The translations under genes were made by a program, and so were the position numbers. From assembly GCF_001864895.1 (NCBI RefSeq), contig NZ_MJGO01000041.1, forward strand, positions 1 through 64,000: 64,000 nt of DNA, read 5' to 3'. This document shows, one piece after another, positions 62,890 through 64,000 of the stretch. The first letter of the stretch is position 1, and every line of letters begins with the position of its first letter. The DNA is from Curtobacterium sp. MCBA15_009 (GTDB lineage: Bacteria > Actinomycetota > Actinomycetes > Actinomycetales > Microbacteriaceae). The notes under the pieces were generated by a model. The model was not told the DNA's origin, did not search any database, and saw nothing but the letters and a program-made list of their open reading frames with translations.

Positions 62890-63522
62890 CTACGCGGTGA
62901 CCTTCGTCAGCTGCAGCAGGCCGTCCCCGGCGGGCGACAGTGCGCTGCGCACGGCCCCCGAGGTCGAGACCTCGGTCAGCAGGAGCCGGAAGTCCGTGGT
63001 GGCACGGTCCCGCTTCACCGGGTCGGCCACGCGGCCGCGCCAGAGCGCGTGCGGCACCAGGACGGTGCCGCCGAGACGGGCGAGTCGCAGCCCGTGCTCG
63101 ACGTACTCGATGACGTGCTCGGGGTCGGCGTCGACGAGGACGACGTCGTAGGACGCCTCGTTCATCCGGGGCAGCACCTGGTTCGCGCGGCCGGGGATGA
63201 GTCGGACGCGTGCCGGCGCGGTGCCGGCGCTGATGAAGGCGTCACGGGCGAACTGCTGGTGGTCGACCTCGACGTCGATGGTGGTCAGGGTCGCGTCCGG
63301 CGCGCCGCCGAGCAGGTACAGACCGGAGACTCCCAGGCCGGTGCCGATCTCGATGATGCTCGACGCCCGTGAGGCGGCCGCGATCACCCCGATCTGTGCG
63401 CCGATGGCGGGGGAGATCGCCTCGACCCCGAGTTCCAGGGAGTGCTCACGAGCACGGGCGATCGCCTCGGTCTCCGAGACGATGTCCTCGGCGAACTTCC
63501 AGTTCGACTCTTTCTCTGACAC
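62890..63522 (-). CDS. O-methyltransferase
   Basis: 210-residue class I SAM-dependent O-methyltransferase. SIIEIGTGLGVSGLYLL is motif I, LTTIDVEVDHQQFARDAF motif II and YDVVLVDADPEHVIEYVEHG motif IV. GTG at 63522 is preferred over 63528 because GGAG lies 5 bases ahead. In actinobacteria this gene is often adjacent to tatB and sigE, as here with the TatB-like gene. Substrate unknown. Confidence 0.8.
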   Translation of the reverse strand: MSEKESNWKFAEDIVSETEAIARAREHSLELGVEAISPAIGAQIGVIAAASRASSIIEIGTGLGVSGLYLLGGAPDATLTTIDVEVDHQQFARDAFISAGTAPARVRLIPGRANQVLPRMNEASYDVVLVDADPEHVIEYVEHGLRLARLGGTVLVPHALWRGRVADPVKRDRATTDFRLLLTEVSTSGAVRSALSPAGDGLLQLTKVTA

Positions 63523-63586
63523 GCACACTCCGTTCGGGTCACAACTCTAGGGGTGCGACGGAGCAGCACGGGTTAGGCTCGCTTGC

Positions 63587-63958
63587 GTGAACATCCCGCT
63601 CGACAAGATCCTGATCATCGGGATCATTGCCGTGCTCCTGCTCGGGCCGCAGCGCCTGCCGATGTACGCGCAGAAGCTCGCCGAGTTCGTCAAGGCGGTC
63701 CGCCGGTTCGCCGACACGGCGAAGGACCGCATGCGCGAGGAGATGGGTCCGGAGTTCGACGACATCGAGTGGCAGAAGCTCGACCCGCGGCAGTACGACC
63801 CGCGACGGATCATCCGCGACGCCCTGCTCGACTCCGGCACGTCGAGCGCCGCCGCGGTGCAGACCGCCCAGGTGAGCGCGTCGAAGGTCCGCGCGACCGC
63901 GCCGGTCGTCCCGTTGGCGGCGGGCGAGCGCGCGCCCTTCGACGCCGAGGCGACCTGA
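63587..63958 (+). CDS. tatB: TatB-like Sec-independent translocase protein
   Basis: 123-residue protein. Residues 7-22 (KILIIGIIAVLLLGPQRLP) form the short helix with the conserved Gly-Pro of TatA/TatB, followed by an amphipathic helix to 45 (LAEFVKAVRRFADTAKDRMR) and an acidic/Ala-rich tail. Supports twin-arginine export of folded proteins. GTG at 63587 has TAGGCT 7 bases upstream (leaderless type). Divergent from the O-methyltransferase gene, the standard actinobacterial order. A variant of the 48-bp palindrome follows. Confidence 0.8.
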   Translation: MNIPLDKILIIGIIAVLLLGPQRLPMYAQKLAEFVKAVRRFADTAKDRMREEMGPEFDDIEWQKLDPRQYDPRRIIRDALLDSGTSSAAAVQTAQVSASKVRATAPVVPLAAGERAPFDAEAT

Positions 63959-63979
63959 CAGCCGTCACGTGACCACCTG

Positions 63980-64000
63980 ACGGACAGGAGGCCCGGTGCC
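63980..64000. terminator. Third copy of the 48-bp palindrome, cut by the window end
   Basis: ACGGACAGGAGGCCCGGTGCC matches the left half of the palindrome at 18487 and 39258 with one change (G to A). The right half is beyond the window. Confidence 0.6.

Overview
The window is GC-rich chromosomal DNA of an actinobacterium. Short tightly packed operons with ATGA/GTGA stop-start overlaps, many genes that look leaderless (a TANNNT box 6-9 bases before the start codon), GTG/TTG starts, a DUF3117 protein and an LAxTG sorting signal all point to Microbacteriaceae. Curtobacterium is my best guess from gene order and style; that is inference and no database was searched. I see no rRNA, tRNA, CRISPR array, transposase or phage structural gene.

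Layout. 1-4.5 kb: an overlapping four-gene operon (inositol dehydrogenase-type oxidoreductase, TIM-barrel isomerase, transaldolase-family protein, second oxidoreductase) followed by a tautomerase remnant. 4.5-6 kb: a GntR/UTRA regulator with a palindromic operator and, translationally coupled behind it, a lower-GC HEPN-like gene. 6-9.4 kb: DnaQ-type exonuclease, small conserved proteins, ychF. 9.4-10.8 kb: a 176-bp direct duplication of the 5' end of an Imm26-like gene flanking about 640 bp of AT-richer DNA. 10.8-15.4 kb: glgX, a conserved protein, a PQQ-propeller lipoprotein, a small protein. 15.7-18.5 kb: a coupled pair in which a wall-anchored cohesin protein precedes a secreted amidase carrying a dockerin. 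18.5-22.3 kb: a PEP-mutase/isocitrate lyase family enzyme and a two-gene operon ending in a DUF4041/GIY-YIG nuclease. 22.4-28 kb: MalY/PatB-like aminotransferase, two GNAT acetyltransferases, LysR regulator, FBP zinc-finger protein and a BlaI/M56 pair.

28.1-32.9 kb is a complete glycine cleavage operon (gcvT-gcvH-gcvP) behind a tandem glycine riboswitch. 33-45.5 kb holds two complete peptide ABC transporters, each with a lipoprotein binding protein, two permeases and a fused double ATPase. They are separated by a PH-domain gene and a repeat-rich gap. 45.6-52 kb: PH-domain protein, Bcp-type peroxiredoxin, CPBP protease, typA/bipA, M20 amidohydrolase, lipoprotein. 52-59 kb: PIG-L deacetylase, 7Fe ferredoxin, dapC, citrate synthase, dapD and dapE (lysine/DAP succinylase pathway), interrupted by a 780-bp gap with five tandem ~104-bp units. 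59-64 kb: PIG-V-like mannosyltransferase, AI-2E family protein, DUF3117, AAA ATPase, O-methyltransferase and a TatB-like protein.

Most of the window is core metabolism. The candidate novel systems are the cohesin/dockerin amidase pair (15760-18458), the coiled-coil plus DUF4041/GIY-YIG operon (19487-22284), the HEPN-like gene coupled to a sugar-type GntR regulator (4497-5180), and the duplicated immunity-like gene with its insert (9486-10741). Several repeat families (an identical 48-bp perfect palindrome, 104-bp, 56-bp and 21-bp tandem arrays, dispersed GAGCAGGAG elements) fill the gaps between genes.
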